From positions 123,679 through 187,678 of the forward strand of contig JAFVXW010000046.1 of assembly GCA_017500935.1 (NCBI GenBank): a DNA stretch of 64,000 nt, read 5' to 3'. Made by a program: the position numbers and the translations under genes. This document shows positions 43,543 to 53,090 of the stretch, piece after piece. Positions within the stretch are counted from its first letter, which is position 1; the number at the start of each line of letters is the position of its first letter. Under the pieces are notes generated by a model. The model saw nothing but the letters and a program-made list of their open reading frames with translations, was not told where the DNA came from and did not search any database. The stretch comes from Lachnospiraceae bacterium. GTDB taxonomy: Bacteria; Bacillota; Clostridia; Lachnospirales; Lachnospiraceae.

Positions 43543-44232
43543 TTATCTGACAGTGATCCTGTCTTTTAACTTATCGAAAGAAGCCTTCTTAATACCGCTT
43601 ACCCTCATGATATCTTCTATACTTGCAAATGCACCATGCTCTGTACGATACGCAATGATCGCCTCCGCCCTGCTCTGACCGATTCCCGGCAATGTCATAA
43701 GAATATCGGTCCCCGCAAGATTAATGTTGACCAGACCATCATCCAAATCTCTGCTTTGACTGCCGCCGCTTTGTACAGACTCTGCATTCTGCTGCTGCTC
43801 TTTGGCCTCTTGCTTTGTGGGAATCCGGATCATACTGCCATCTGCCGCATACTCTGCCAGATTTCTGGCATCTGTTGCCGCATTGGGCGTAAATCCTCCG
43901 GCAGCTTCCAGTGCATCCGCTACACGGCTTCCCTCCGGCAGTGTGTAAACCCCCGGATTTGTCACTGCGCCGCAGATATGTACCACCAACAGAGACGCTT
44001 CCTTTTCCCTGTCGGTTTCAGTTTCTGCTTTTTTTTCATAAGCAGCCTCATCGCAGCCCGTTTCCTCTGCAAAATCCTCCGATGTCAGAAACACATCGGC
44101 ATCCTTTGACCGCGCACATCCGCAAAACAGACTTACCGCCGCAAACAGTAGTAAGACACAAACAGCAATCCATGTCCGGCCGGATACCGCCCGGACATTT
44201 TTCATGATTCTTTTTTCAAAAATAACCGGCAT
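43543..44232 (-). CDS. comEA: ComEA-family helix-hairpin-helix DNA receptor
   Basis: Anchored outer DNA-binding protein for transformation. A membrane segment (TWIAVCVLLLFAAVSLFCG) is followed by a flexible acidic stretch, an SLBB-like domain (VVHICGAVTNPGVYTLPEG) and two helix-hairpin-helix motifs at the C-terminus (LMTLPGIGQSRAEAIIAYR, IMRVSGIKKASFDKLK). Length is 229 residues. AAAGGAG precedes the first ATG. It is 66 bases before the response-regulator gene and so is separated from comEC by the two-component system and the GerMN gene. Confidence 0.92.
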   Translation of the reverse strand: MPVIFEKRIMKNVRAVSGRTWIAVCVLLLFAAVSLFCGCARSKDADVFLTSEDFAEETGCDEAAYEKKAETETDREKEASLLVVHICGAVTNPGVYTLPEGSRVADALEAAGGFTPNAATDARNLAEYAADGSMIRIPTKQEAKEQQQNAESVQSGGSQSRDLDDGLVNINLAGTDILMTLPGIGQSRAEAIIAYRTEHGAFASIEDIMRVSGIKKASFDKLKDRITVR

Positions 44233-44321
44233 TTTTTACTCCTTTACTTGTTCTGTAAAAGGGCCCCGTAATACCGCAATTTTATTTTATGCCAGAAAAA
44301 TTTATTTTACAATACCTTTCC

Positions 44322-44753
44322 CTATTTCCATTTAAATATTATGATTCCGGTGATCGCTGCCGCCATACCGATTGCCTTGCGCCACTCCCAGGGCTGCTTT
44401 TGTGTTCCAAACAGCCCGAAAAGTTCGATCAGATATGCTGCCAGAAGCTGTGCCACCACAATAAACATCACGGCTCTTGCCGGGCCAAGGGCATCCATAC
44501 TTTTGATCACCGTCAGCGTAATAAATGCCCCCATCACGCCGCCAAGCAGCATATACCAGGGTTTTACGGAAAATACAGCCATCAGATTGGTTCTGTCTGT
44601 TATCATCCAGGTAAGCAGACAGACCAGAAACGCCGAAAACTGTACAAACGCATTGGCACTCCAGACAGAAGATGCTTTTGTCACCTGTGTGTTGAATACT
44701 CCCTGCACACTCATAAGTACACCTGATATAATCGCAATTAAAAAACCAGCCAT
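44322..44753 (-). CDS. DMT-family (YdcZ/DUF606) membrane transporter
   Basis: A 143-residue membrane protein with five hydrophobic segments. It starts MAGFLIAIISGVLMSVQGVFNTQV, with SVWSANAFVQFSAFL and LGPARAVMFIVVAQLLAAYLIE, and ends IGMAAAITGIIIFKWK. This is the short half-size DMT or DUF606 type, thought to work as dimers. Substrate unknown. It lies 49 bases after the solute-binding protein gene. Confidence 0.82.
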   Translation of the reverse strand: MAGFLIAIISGVLMSVQGVFNTQVTKASSVWSANAFVQFSAFLVCLLTWMITDRTNLMAVFSVKPWYMLLGGVMGAFITLTVIKSMDALGPARAVMFIVVAQLLAAYLIELFGLFGTQKQPWEWRKAIGMAAAITGIIIFKWK

Positions 44754-44802
44754 AACAGTCTCCTTTTTGATAAGTATAACTGCTGACTGGTTATTTTATT
44801 CA

Positions 44803-46089
44803 TCATTCTGCCGCAATCTGGTCCTGCATCTGTTCTGCCAGGTCTTTCAGGATCATTTCCACATCGCCGCCATCCCAGATTCTTGTGTATGCACGCTCCA
44901 TCTGCATCCCGAAATTTGCCGTGCTCATCAGCTTCGGCACCGGAACCGACTCTTCGTATTCCTGATAAAAAATATCCGCGCCTTCTTTCCGGACAGCATA
45001 TTCTTTATACGCAGGAATATGTCCGGTATACATATACAGGTCCTTTGTCCCTTCTTTGGTAAGCCAGGCTGCGAAATCATCGGCAAGCGACTGTCTTGTG
45101 CCGTAACCGTTGACCGCCACGGCATAGGTCACTGATAAACTCCTGCTTTTAATCTGTTCATTGATATCGGGTATTCTGGCAATTCCATAGTTTACTGTTT
45201 TTCCATCGTCTCTGGCGGCCTGTGCAAGTTTTCTTAACACATCCGACGTAGCGACCGTAAATACAATCTTTTTGTCTATAAAATCCTGTATCACAGTATC
45301 ATAATCTGTTTCTTTGGCATCAATGAAAAAAAACTGATTCAGATTCTGATATACTTTCAGCCCCTCGATCGCTCTTTCATTATATATATTGATCCTGGAA
45401 GCATCATCGCCGTATGCGCCACCTACCTCAACTTCATCACCCGCAAAAAAATAATTGTAAAAGATATCCGACACATCCCAGTAAAACACGGTTTCTTCTG
45501 CCGAGGTTGCCTCATAATGATTGGCAAATTCCAGAATGTCTCCGACTGTCTGCGGCAGGATGTCGTTTAGGGGCATTTCTCTGCTCAGTGCTGCATTTCC
45601 CACATAATCTTTATTGTACAAAAAAGCTGTTGTTTCAAAATAAAACGGATATGCCAGCATATTTTTACGGTAATTGACCGCCTGCAGCGCAGGCATACAG
45701 TAATTTTCCAAAATAAGCTGATTGTCCGCATCTTCCACCGGTACAGCAAGCCCTGCCAAAGCAGCTTTTTCCAGTGAATCATTACTGATAATATACAGAT
45801 CCGGCATATTGACATCAGAAACAGAGGCGGTATTTACCGCCTCCAGATATTCCAGCCCATTTTGATATACAGGCATAATACGGACATCATGCTGATTTCC
45901 GTACTCATATGCCGCCTTTGTCAGATAGTCTTCCAGCCCTTCATCTGTATACCACAGAGTCAGTACCGGACGTCTGTCCAATGCTTCCGGAATCATGCGT
46001 GCAATCTTCCAGTCCTGCGCCCAGTCAAACATGACCAGCGTACAAAGCGCAAGTACAAAAGCCGCTGCTCCCCTTTTACCATATTTCAT
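44803..46089 (-). CDS. Extracellular solute-binding protein (ABC family 1), no permease nearby
   Basis: A 428-residue periplasmic-binding-fold protein of the sugar-binding family: VLTLWYTDEGLEDYLTKAA, NMPDLYIISNDSLEKAA, NMLAYPFYFETTAFLYNKDY and SRSLSVTYAVAVNGYGTRQSL are typical. The N-terminus is hydrophobic (AAAFVLALCTLVMF) but has no clear lipobox, so it may be an uncleaved anchor. It begins 18 bases after argD with GAGAG as ribosome site, so it is the tail of the arginine operon. No permease or ATPase genes lie nearby; ligand is unknown. Confidence 0.85.
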   Translation of the reverse strand: MKYGKRGAAAFVLALCTLVMFDWAQDWKIARMIPEALDRRPVLTLWYTDEGLEDYLTKAAYEYGNQHDVRIMPVYQNGLEYLEAVNTASVSDVNMPDLYIISNDSLEKAALAGLAVPVEDADNQLILENYCMPALQAVNYRKNMLAYPFYFETTAFLYNKDYVGNAALSREMPLNDILPQTVGDILEFANHYEATSAEETVFYWDVSDIFYNYFFAGDEVEVGGAYGDDASRINIYNERAIEGLKVYQNLNQFFFIDAKETDYDTVIQDFIDKKIVFTVATSDVLRKLAQAARDDGKTVNYGIARIPDINEQIKSRSLSVTYAVAVNGYGTRQSLADDFAAWLTKEGTKDLYMYTGHIPAYKEYAVRKEGADIFYQEYEESVPVPKLMSTANFGMQMERAYTRIWDGGDVEMILKDLAEQMQDQIAAE

Positions 46090-46107
46090 AAAACTCTCAA
46101 TTCTTAT

Positions 46108-47307
46108 TTACTGCTGTGCCAGACACTGATCCAAAATCGCGATCATTTCATCCACATTTGCTTTTGTGATCACAAGCGGCGGCACAAAACGAATGATATT
46201 TGCCCCTGCATTGATCAAAATCAATCCATTTTCAATGGCCTGACTGATGATCGGCGCAACCGGACGGTCAAAAACCAGCCCCTGCATCAGACCGGATCCG
46301 CGATGTGCAGTGATAAACTCATATTTGCCAGCCAGCATATCCAGTTTTTCTTCCAGATATGAAGAAATTTCTCTGACATGATCCAGAATCTGATATTTTT
46401 CAAACAGATCAAAAACAACACTGATCGCTGCGCCAGCCAGTGGATTGCCGCCGTAAGTGGTTCCGTGGTCACCTGCCACAAGGGAGTTTGGTCCCACTTT
46501 TTCGGTCATCAGGAATGCACCAACGGGCACACCGCAGCCCAAAGCCTTTGCAGTGGTCATAATATCAGGCTTTACACCGTATTTCTGCCATGCAAACATA
46601 TATCCGGTTCTGCCCATGCCGCACTGGATTTCATCCAGGATAAGCAGGATATCTTTTTCATCACAGAGCGCACGGATCTGCTTTAAAAAGCTTTCTTCTG
46701 CCGGATAAATACCGCCTTCGCCCTGAACGGTTTCCAGAATGATCGCACAGGTCTTATCATTGACATTGGCAAGTACACTGTCAAAATCATTCATTTTGGC
46801 AAAACGGATGTTGCCGATTCCCGGTTCAAAAGCTTCCCTGTATTTAGGATTGCCTGTTACAGAAAGGGCACCCATGGTACGGCCATGGAAAGAATGTTCC
46901 ATGGCAATGATCTCATGATCGGTGCTGCCGTCTTTTAAATAGGCATATTTACGTGCTGCTTTAATGGCGCCTTCCACAGCTTCAGCGCCGCTGTTGGTAA
47001 AAAATATTCTGTCCATGCCGGAAGCGGCTTTGAGCTTCTTTGCTGCCTCGATCGCAGGAACATTATAATAGTAATTGGAGGTATGAAGGATTTTATCCAC
47101 CTGAGCTTTTAACGCATCATTATATTCCTTCACACCGTATCCCAGCGCAAATACTGCAATGCCGGACACAAAATCCAGATATTTTTTCCCTTCGATATCA
47201 TACAGATTTACGCCTTCCCCCTTATCAAACACTACCTGATAACGGTTATAGGTATGTAAAAGCGCATTTTCCGCTTCATCAATATACTGTTTCATCAACT
47301 CAGCCAT
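46108..47307 (-). CDS. argD: Acetylornithine aminotransferase
   Basis: PLP enzyme of arginine synthesis that makes N-acetylornithine. Subgroup II aminotransferase motifs are clear: YLDFVSGIAVFALGY, FFTNSGAEAVEGAIKAAR, MEHSFHGRTMGALSVTG, LLILDEIQCGMGRTG and the PLP lysine in MTTAKALGCGVPVGAF. Length is 399 residues from ATG 47307, which has AGAGGA seven bases before it. It follows argB by 32 bases and leads into the solute-binding gene. Confidence 0.95.
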   Translation of the reverse strand: MAELMKQYIDEAENALLHTYNRYQVVFDKGEGVNLYDIEGKKYLDFVSGIAVFALGYGVKEYNDALKAQVDKILHTSNYYYNVPAIEAAKKLKAASGMDRIFFTNSGAEAVEGAIKAARKYAYLKDGSTDHEIIAMEHSFHGRTMGALSVTGNPKYREAFEPGIGNIRFAKMNDFDSVLANVNDKTCAIILETVQGEGGIYPAEESFLKQIRALCDEKDILLILDEIQCGMGRTGYMFAWQKYGVKPDIMTTAKALGCGVPVGAFLMTEKVGPNSLVAGDHGTTYGGNPLAGAAISVVFDLFEKYQILDHVREISSYLEEKLDMLAGKYEFITAHRGSGLMQGLVFDRPVAPIISQAIENGLILINAGANIIRFVPPLVITKANVDEMIAILDQCLAQQ

Positions 47308-47339
47308 GATCCAATCCTCTGTCAATCCTTATATCTGCT

Positions 47340-48224
47340 TTAACAATCCTCGTCTCTTACAATTGCAGTACCGATACCATTGTGTGTAAAAATCTCAAGA
47401 AGCAGACAGTGAAGAATTCTGCCGTCCAGAATATGTACATTGTTAACACCATGGCGTACCGCAGAGGTGCAGTTGTTTAATTTAGGAAGCATACCGCCGC
47501 CGATATAACCGCCGGAAATCAGTTCCTCTGCATCAGAAACACCGATTCTGGAGATAAAGGAACTCTTGTCATTAAAGTCTTTGTACAGACCTTCCACATC
47601 AGTTAAGAATACCAGCTTATTTGCGCCGACCGCTTTTGCAATGGCACATGCAGCATCGTCTGCATTAATATTGTAAGTATTGCACTCTTCATCCAGACCA
47701 ACCGGAGCCACGATCGGAAGATAATCATTGTCGATCAGATCATGCAGGATCTTGGGATTAACGGAAGTAATATCGCCTACAAAACCGATATCCTGTCCGT
47801 CAGAATATTTCTTCTTAACCTGCAAAAGTCCGCCGTCTTTACCGCTGATACCGGCTGCAGCTACGCCCAGGGATTCCACCATGGACACCAGATTTTTATT
47901 GACACGATTCAATACCATTTCCGCGATTTCCATGGTTTCTGCATCCGTTACACGCAGACCGTTGATAAATTTAGCTTCCTTGCCGACTTTTTTCACCCAG
48001 CTGCTGATCGCTTTTCCGCCGCCATGTACAATGATGGGTTTAAAACCAACCAGTTTTAACAGGGTCACGTCCTTGATCACATTCTTCTGCAGCTCTTCGT
48101 TTTCCATTGCGCTGCCGCCGTATTTGACAACGATGATCTTGCGGTTAAACTTCTGTATATAAGGAAGCGCTTCGATCAGCACCTCCGCTTTTTTCATAAC
48201 CTGTTCCATTTCCATTCTTTCCAT
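47340..48224 (-). CDS. argB: Acetylglutamate kinase
   Basis: Phosphorylates N-acetylglutamate. Amino-acid kinase motifs are [15 protein letters not shown] near residue 25, [47 protein letters not shown] and a final substrate loop GGGMLPKL. The 294-residue length and N-terminal helix suit the hexameric, arginine-inhibited type, which needs such a helix. ATG 48224 follows AAGGAG at six bases. It starts 10 bases after argJ. Confidence 0.95.
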   Translation of the reverse strand: MERMEMEQVMKKAEVLIEALPYIQKFNRKIIVVKYGGSAMENEELQKNVIKDVTLLKLVGFKPIIVHGGGKAISSWVKKVGKEAKFINGLRVTDAETMEIAEMVLNRVNKNLVSMVESLGVAAAGISGKDGGLLQVKKKYSDGQDIGFVGDITSVNPKILHDLIDNDYLPIVAPVGLDEECNTYNINADDAACAIAKAVGANKLVFLTDVEGLYKDFNDKSSFISRIGVSDAEELISGGYIGGGMLPKLNNCTSAVRHGVNNVHILDGRILHCLLLEIFTHNGIGTAIVRDEDC

Positions 48225-48234
48225 GGCATTCTCC

Positions 48235-49458
48235 TTAGCTTCTGTAATCTGCATTGATCTTTACATAATCATAAGAAAGGTCACATCCCCATGCAGTCGC
48301 AGATTCCTGACCCATCTTCATATCCACATAAGCAGTCACTGCCGGTGCAGACAGAACCTTTGTTGCTTCTTCTTCGCTGTAATCTGTTGCATAACCGTCT
48401 TTAAAGATCAGAATTCTTCCGGCTTCGCTTTCCAGATACAGTTCAATGGATTCCGGATCAAACTGTACGCCAGAATATCCCAGTGCACACAGAATTCTGC
48501 CGAAATTACAATCATGGCCAAAGATCGCTGCCTTGGTGAGACTGGAGGTAATTACAGATTTAGCCAGAATTCTCGCATTCTGCTTGGTATCGGCATTCAC
48601 AACCTTCGCTTCAAACAGTGCAGTCGCACCTTCGCCGTCTTCCGCAATCTTTTTAGCCAATGTTTCATTAATATAATGAAGTGCTGCCTTGAAAGTCTCA
48701 TAATCGGCATTCTTTTCTGTGATCATTTCATTGCCTGCACAGCCGTTCGCCAGCACAAGCAGGGTGTCGTTTGTGGAAGTATCACCGTCTACAGAAACCA
48801 TATTGAAGGTATCCACCACATCCTCGCTTAAAGCTTCCTGCAGAAGTTCTTTGGAAATTGCTGCATCGGTGGTTACAAATGCCAGCATCGTACACATATT
48901 GGGATGAATCATGCCGGAACCCTTGCACATACCGCCCACAGTCACAGTCTTGCCGCCGATTTCGATCTCAACCGCAACCTGCTTGGGTACAGTATCGGTA
49001 GTCATAATAGCCTGCGCTGCCTGATCGCCTGCTTCTGTGGTATCAGAAAGCACACCTGCCAGCTTCTTTGTTCCTTCTGTGATACGGTCAATGGGAAGCT
49101 GCATACCGATCACGCCGGTAGAGCACACCAATACGCTGTCTGCAGGGATACCCAGTGCTTCGGATGCTGCCTGCGCGGTCTGTTCACAGTAATCAAATCC
49201 CTGTTTTCCGGTACATGCATTGGCGATACCGGAATTAACGATAACCGCATGGGCTGCTGCACTTTCGGTCACAATCTTTTTATCCCATAAAACAGGAGCT
49301 GCCTTTACCACATTGGTGGTAAAAACACCGGCTGCCATGCAGGGTATCTGGCTGTATACCATAGCCATATCTTTTCTGTTTTTATATTTTACGCCCGCTT
49401 CCACACTGGCTGCCATAAATCCTTTTGCTGCGGTCACACCGCCTGTAATCTGCTTCAT
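48235..49458 (-). CDS. argJ: Bifunctional ornithine/glutamate acetyltransferase ArgJ
   Basis: Recycles the acetyl group from acetylornithine to glutamate and may also make acetylglutamate from acetyl-CoA. It is a 407-residue proenzyme that cleaves itself before the threonine in [12 protein letters not shown] (about residue 190). Landmarks are [19 protein letters not shown] at the start, [24 protein letters not shown], and [18 protein letters not shown] 49458 has a GAGG site; it is first in the argJ-argB-argD operon with the promoter at 49496-49524. argC is absent from the window. Confidence 0.95.
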   Translation of the reverse strand: MKQITGGVTAAKGFMAASVEAGVKYKNRKDMAMVYSQIPCMAAGVFTTNVVKAAPVLWDKKIVTESAAAHAVIVNSGIANACTGKQGFDYCEQTAQAASEALGIPADSVLVCSTGVIGMQLPIDRITEGTKKLAGVLSDTTEAGDQAAQAIMTTDTVPKQVAVEIEIGGKTVTVGGMCKGSGMIHPNMCTMLAFVTTDAAISKELLQEALSEDVVDTFNMVSVDGDTSTNDTLLVLANGCAGNEMITEKNADYETFKAALHYINETLAKKIAEDGEGATALFEAKVVNADTKQNARILAKSVITSSLTKAAIFGHDCNFGRILCALGYSGVQFDPESIELYLESEAGRILIFKDGYATDYSEEEATKVLSAPAVTAYVDMKMGQESATAWGCDLSYDYVKINADYRS

Positions 49459-49489
49459 AGAAAAAACCTCCGTCTCCTCTGTTTTGTCA

Positions 49490-49524
49490 TGCATAAATAT
49501 ACACCTTTCATGTATATTATGCAA
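49490..49524 (-). promoter_or_regulatory. argJ promoter embedded in two ARG boxes
   Basis: Minus strand -35 TTGCAT (49524-49519), 17-base spacer, -10 TATATT (49501-49496). Palindrome TGTATATTTATGCA (49503-49490) fits the ArgR consensus TGnATwwwwATnCA exactly. TGCATAATATACA (49523-49511) fits with one base fewer in the middle. Box starts are about 21 bases apart, two helical turns. A hexameric ArgR on both would block RNA polymerase. Confidence 0.75.
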
Positions 49525-49527
49525 TAT

Positions 49528-49989
49528 CTATTCGTTAAATCTTTCAATATTTTTTCGGTTCAACACAAAATCGTAGTAATTTAAATCCTCTCTCTTTGTC
49601 CAGCCGATACATTTCCAGAAGGCATTTCCCACATCGTTTTTGGTAAATGCAATCAGGGAAACCTTGCTGATCTGTTCCTCTTTGAGTGCTTCCATACAGA
49701 ATACCACCATCGCCTTGCCGATTCCCAGCATTCTGTAATCCTCATGGACACAGACATGGTACAGACATCCTCTTCTGCCGTCATGTCCGCAAAGGATCGC
49801 GCCTACGATCTGTCCGTCTTTTACCGCAACCACGCTGGTTGTGGGATTACGGCGCAGAAAGCGCTCCACACCCTCTTTGGAATCATCTATACTGCGGATG
49901 GAAAACCCCTTAATGGTCATCCAGAGTGAATAAACCTGCTCGTAATCCTCAATCCGCATTGTTCTTACATAAAAACCGCCGTTTGCCAT
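49528..49989 (-). CDS. GNAT-family N-acetyltransferase
   Basis: A 153-residue acetyltransferase with the acetyl-CoA loop VCVHEDYRMLGIGKAMV (R-x2-G-x-G/A). N-terminal YVRTMRIEDYEQVYSLW and closing NAFWKCIGWTKREDL are typical. The substrate is unknown. It lies immediately upstream of the argJ promoter and ends four bases before it, and a short N-acetylglutamate synthase is one possible reading, but that is only from position. It has its own leader with a possible TATAAA promoter near 50020-50050. Confidence 0.85.
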   Translation of the reverse strand: MANGGFYVRTMRIEDYEQVYSLWMTIKGFSIRSIDDSKEGVERFLRRNPTTSVVAVKDGQIVGAILCGHDGRRGCLYHVCVHEDYRMLGIGKAMVVFCMEALKEEQISKVSLIAFTKNDVGNAFWKCIGWTKREDLNYYDFVLNRKNIERFNE

Positions 49990-50126
49990 ACTTTCTATTC
50001 CTGTTTCTATTCCTGTTTCCGCTTCTGTTTATACCATGCACTTTGACACATTGTCGGCATAAAGCATACAGCAGACAGTTTACCCTCTTTATCTGGCGCT
50101 GTCAAGAAAATGACGAAAAAAAGATA

Positions 50127-50160
50127 CAAAAAGGGCAGCCCGAAATAACACGAACTGCCC
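50127..50160 (-). terminator. Terminator after the GH99-like gene
   Basis: Ten-pair stem GGGCAGTTCG/CGGGCTGCCC (with G-U pairs) and eight-base loop, followed on the minus strand by TTTTTG. Confidence 0.85.
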
Positions 50161-50214
50161 TACGGCAATTTTATCATTTATAAAGATACAGCATAAATGA
50201 TTATTTATTCATTT

Positions 50215-51321
50215 TTATTCTGCAAATACTTTTTTGACAGCTTCCAGATATCCATAGCCGTACACATTATCCGGCTCCAGATAACTGGTCTCTGTCCACT
50301 CATTCCAGCTGTTAATGGTGATCAGCGGAATCTTACAATGCGCATCCGCAAATTCTTTTGCAGCCTGAAGCGCTTTTTCAAAATTCTCAGGAGTATTGTT
50401 CTTTACAATCTGAGGTCTAAACTTTCTGTAACGGGGATTGTTGTCCCAACCGATGGAAACATGAGGGGAATAGGGAATCTGATACGTGCCGATCACATGA
50501 TCCCACTCTTTCTTCATATCCTCAATGATCTCCAGATAATCGCGGTTCACATCCATATAATGTACAATCTGATAATGGGTCAGGGACTCAAATCCCAAAG
50601 GCTCTACCAGCGCCGGTTCCACAGGCTTTTCCCCTGCGTCCACACCGGAAAGATTCAGATTCTGTTCGCCCCATTTGATCAGCTGGAAATGAACGCCGGG
50701 AATCCCTTCTTTCTGTGCTTCCCTGCGCAGCCAGTCCATACACTCTTTTGCTTTATCAATACCGCCCAGTCCATTGATGAAATTGCCAAGGTCATAAATG
50801 CTTACCAGAGGCTTGCCGTCTACCTTATAATAATTGTCCAGTTTAAAATACTGATCGATCCAGCGCCTACCGATCTTTTTAAACTGCTCCTGCGTTACAT
50901 CGCCGCGCCACACAACCGTATCACTTTCACTGCTGATACGGCGGTCCCAACAGTATGTAGCATCATGGTTCGCCCACATAAGATAAAATTTCATCTTATT
51001 GCAATTGGAAGCCTTTAAAAATCCGTCATTTAAACAGTTTTCCAGAAACGGTCTGTCATCATACCAGTACCAGTCATAAATAAAAACATTCACACCATGT
51101 CTGATTGCTTCCTCGATCTGCATTTCCATTACGCCTGGATCAGCTTCATCTACATATCCCCAGACAGGCTTACGGCTCCATTCGTAATTTTCAGCTTCAT
51201 TCTTATGTTCTAACTTAACGGTCTGCCATTCGCCGATGCCGTCAGGCCAAAAGATCCTGGTACGGTCTTCCTGTCCGGTGTATGCAGGCCAGATATAGGC
51301 CGCGATGTCGTACTTTCGCAT
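50215..51321 (-). CDS. GH99-like/WbsX domain protein
   Basis: A 368-residue cytosolic protein (no signal peptide) of the WbsX or GH99-like group, whose members are glycan-active and often near O-antigen or exopolysaccharide genes. Typical features are YIWPAYTGQEDRTRIFWPDG at the start, GVNVFIYDWYWYDDRPF, MWANHDATYCW and the conserved NSWNEWTETSYLEPD near 330. Reaction is not established for this kind. It is a single-gene unit with its own terminator. Confidence 0.85.
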   Translation of the reverse strand: MRKYDIAAYIWPAYTGQEDRTRIFWPDGIGEWQTVKLEHKNEAENYEWSRKPVWGYVDEADPGVMEMQIEEAIRHGVNVFIYDWYWYDDRPFLENCLNDGFLKASNCNKMKFYLMWANHDATYCWDRRISSESDTVVWRGDVTQEQFKKIGRRWIDQYFKLDNYYKVDGKPLVSIYDLGNFINGLGGIDKAKECMDWLRREAQKEGIPGVHFQLIKWGEQNLNLSGVDAGEKPVEPALVEPLGFESLTHYQIVHYMDVNRDYLEIIEDMKKEWDHVIGTYQIPYSPHVSIGWDNNPRYRKFRPQIVKNNTPENFEKALQAAKEFADAHCKIPLITINSWNEWTETSYLEPDNVYGYGYLEAVKKVFAE

Positions 51322-51362
51322 GATGGTATCCTCCCTGTGGGCTTTTAGCCCAAGAACATAAC

Positions 51363-52361
51363 TTACCCTTTTAATAACTCCATATATTTTTCACGCTCTT
51401 CTTCCGGAACTTTAAGCGCACTCATTGCCTGTTCCTTTGTCAGATTTAAACTGTCCATCAGATTTTTGATGGCTTCCAGCATTGTACGCTCTATTCCGCA
51501 TTCTATTCCACGTTCCATTCCACGCTCTAATCCAGCCGCCAAGCCCTTTTCAAATCCAATTGCCTCTACACCCTGACTCAAATTACACATCAACGTCACC
51601 TCGCTTTCCAGTTCTGCAGTCATCTTTATTTGAAATTCCTCACCCAGAATTTTTTTCTTTTCTTCAACACCTCTGCCAGAAGATAACAAAACTTCCAACA
51701 ATCTGATGACACCCTCATAATTATTCTGCTCAGGTCTGCCCAAACCAATCATAATCACAGTCATCAGGTCATAATTTTCAACCGATTCTTTGGCTGTTCC
51801 CAGCAGATTTGTCTCGCTGAAAGAATATTCGGTTATTGTATTTTTCCATTTTTCTGTTGGATTCATACAAATCCAGATACTATACACTTTCTTTATAGCA
51901 CCATAGTTGGAATTTGTAAATTCTGTGCCGTGCTGGGCAGAAATCATCCTGCTGCAATAATAGATTCCCCGCTTGATCAGCGGATAACCGGGGAAAAAAT
52001 CATTTTGAGATTCTACATTAATAATCAGCCGGACCAATTCTCCCGACACCGGTGCGATTGCCAGAAAACGAATATCATAATATACCCGTCCTTCATTCAG
52101 ACTGATATCCTCTGTATTCATTCCCTGAATCATGTCCGGTTCATCCTGATGCAAAGCCACCTGCGCAATCTGAGGTGTTCCCTCAATATAGCAGCCGGCA
52201 ATCTCTTCTATGGAACAATCACGATATTCTTCCATACAGCTTTTCATGATCCATGCAAGTATCACTTTATTGGCCAACAATCGCTTACAGGCGGCATCAT
52301 ATGATGCACTGTCACCAGCCGTATCCAGGATTCCCGCCAGATGGGTATCTATTTTCGTCAT
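51363..52361 (-). CDS. Rpn/YhgA-like PD-(D/E)XK nuclease-transposase family protein
   Basis: A 332-residue protein of the Rpn family of recombination-promoting nucleases, often annotated as transposase. The core site is VYYDIRFLAIAP...LIINVESQNDF (Asp, then the E-x-Q type motif near 130). The C-terminal part has a glycine-patterned helix GLERGMERGIECGIERTM, typical of these proteins. The ATG is preceded by AAGGGGGA. Members are active on DNA and may help horizontal transfer. No terminal repeats are visible around it, so it does not appear to be in an intact element. Confidence 0.82.
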   Translation of the reverse strand: MTKIDTHLAGILDTAGDSASYDAACKRLLANKVILAWIMKSCMEEYRDCSIEEIAGCYIEGTPQIAQVALHQDEPDMIQGMNTEDISLNEGRVYYDIRFLAIAPVSGELVRLIINVESQNDFFPGYPLIKRGIYYCSRMISAQHGTEFTNSNYGAIKKVYSIWICMNPTEKWKNTITEYSFSETNLLGTAKESVENYDLMTVIMIGLGRPEQNNYEGVIRLLEVLLSSGRGVEEKKKILGEEFQIKMTAELESEVTLMCNLSQGVEAIGFEKGLAAGLERGMERGIECGIERTMLEAIKNLMDSLNLTKEQAMSALKVPEEEREKYMELLKG

Positions 52362-52550
52362 TTGTATTCCCCCTTTATTTTACCACAATATCAGTTATCA
52401 GTGAAGCCTGCTTCAAATCTTTCCGGGTCCCGTTCCGTGTACTGTTACTATATCGCATAATTCCTGTACTTGTCATTCAATTACAAACTGCACGATATTC
52501 GCAAAATTTTACTTGACAAACTTTTATTCTTCCACTTTAATTTTGCCACG

Positions 52551-52577
52551 AAAAACGGAACAGATTTCTCTGCTCCG
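52551..52577 (-). terminator. Terminator after the deoxyinosine glycosylase gene
   Basis: Stem CGGAGCAGA/TCTGTTCCG (one G-U) with a four-base loop, then TTTTT on the minus strand; 12 bases after the stop. Confidence 0.85.
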
Positions 52578-52589
52578 CCATACTGCATT

Positions 52590-53090
52590 TTATTCCAGAT
52601 ATTTTCCAATTTCCTTTTCCCAACTTCCGATCAGCTTTTCCAACGACCACGCCGCATTGGCGGGCGAGGTAGACGGCAGTTTTACCGCTTTGGGCGCTCC
52701 CTGCCCTTTTTCGCAATATTTTTCATAAAGTTCATAAGCCTTGCCGCCATTGCAGAACACCGCCTCTATCCGGCTTTTTTCAAGCAGACCGGCAATGTCA
52801 TTGGGCACCACATCACGGATGGAACTGTCACTGGAGCCTTCAATGCTGCAGGAAGAGATCACATCCCAAATGGCGATCTGTCCTTTAAGCAGCATTTCCT
52901 TTTTTTCTGCGACAGTCACCGGCACTGCACTTGCACACAATGCCGCCGTCACCTTCCAGAAACGATTCTGGGGATGACCGTAATAAAAATTGTTTTCCCG
53001 GGATTTGACCGACGGAAACGTTCCCAGAATCAGTACACGGGAATTTTCATCAAAAATCGGTTCAAATTCATGGCTCACTCTGTCTGTCAC
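52590..53090 (-). CDS. DNA-deoxyinosine (hypoxanthine) glycosylase, UDG superfamily
   Basis: Base-excision repair enzyme removing hypoxanthine from DNA, 166 residues. Motifs are RVLILGTFPSVKSRENNFYYGHPQNRFW, IAIWDVISSCSIEGSSD and KLPSTSPANAAW (UDG-like third motif). The start is a GTG at 53090 that overlaps the TGA stop of the upstream gene (GTGA), with GGAGG in place; the longer frame to 53153 lies inside the upstream gene and was rejected. Coupled translation is likely. Confidence 0.85.
   Translation of the reverse strand: MTDRVSHEFEPIFDENSRVLILGTFPSVKSRENNFYYGHPQNRFWKVTAALCASAVPVTVAEKKEMLLKGQIAIWDVISSCSIEGSSDSSIRDVVPNDIAGLLEKSRIEAVFCNGGKAYELYEKYCEKGQGAPKAVKLPSTSPANAAWSLEKLIGSWEKEIGKYLE

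Noticed and set aside
49990-50132. Direct repeat TTCTATTCCTGT in the GNAT leader as a regulatory array
   Set aside because: Only two copies in low-complexity DNA; not enough to call a site.
51363-52361. Intact transposon carrying the Rpn-type gene
   Set aside because: No terminal inverted repeats or target duplications are visible around the gene.
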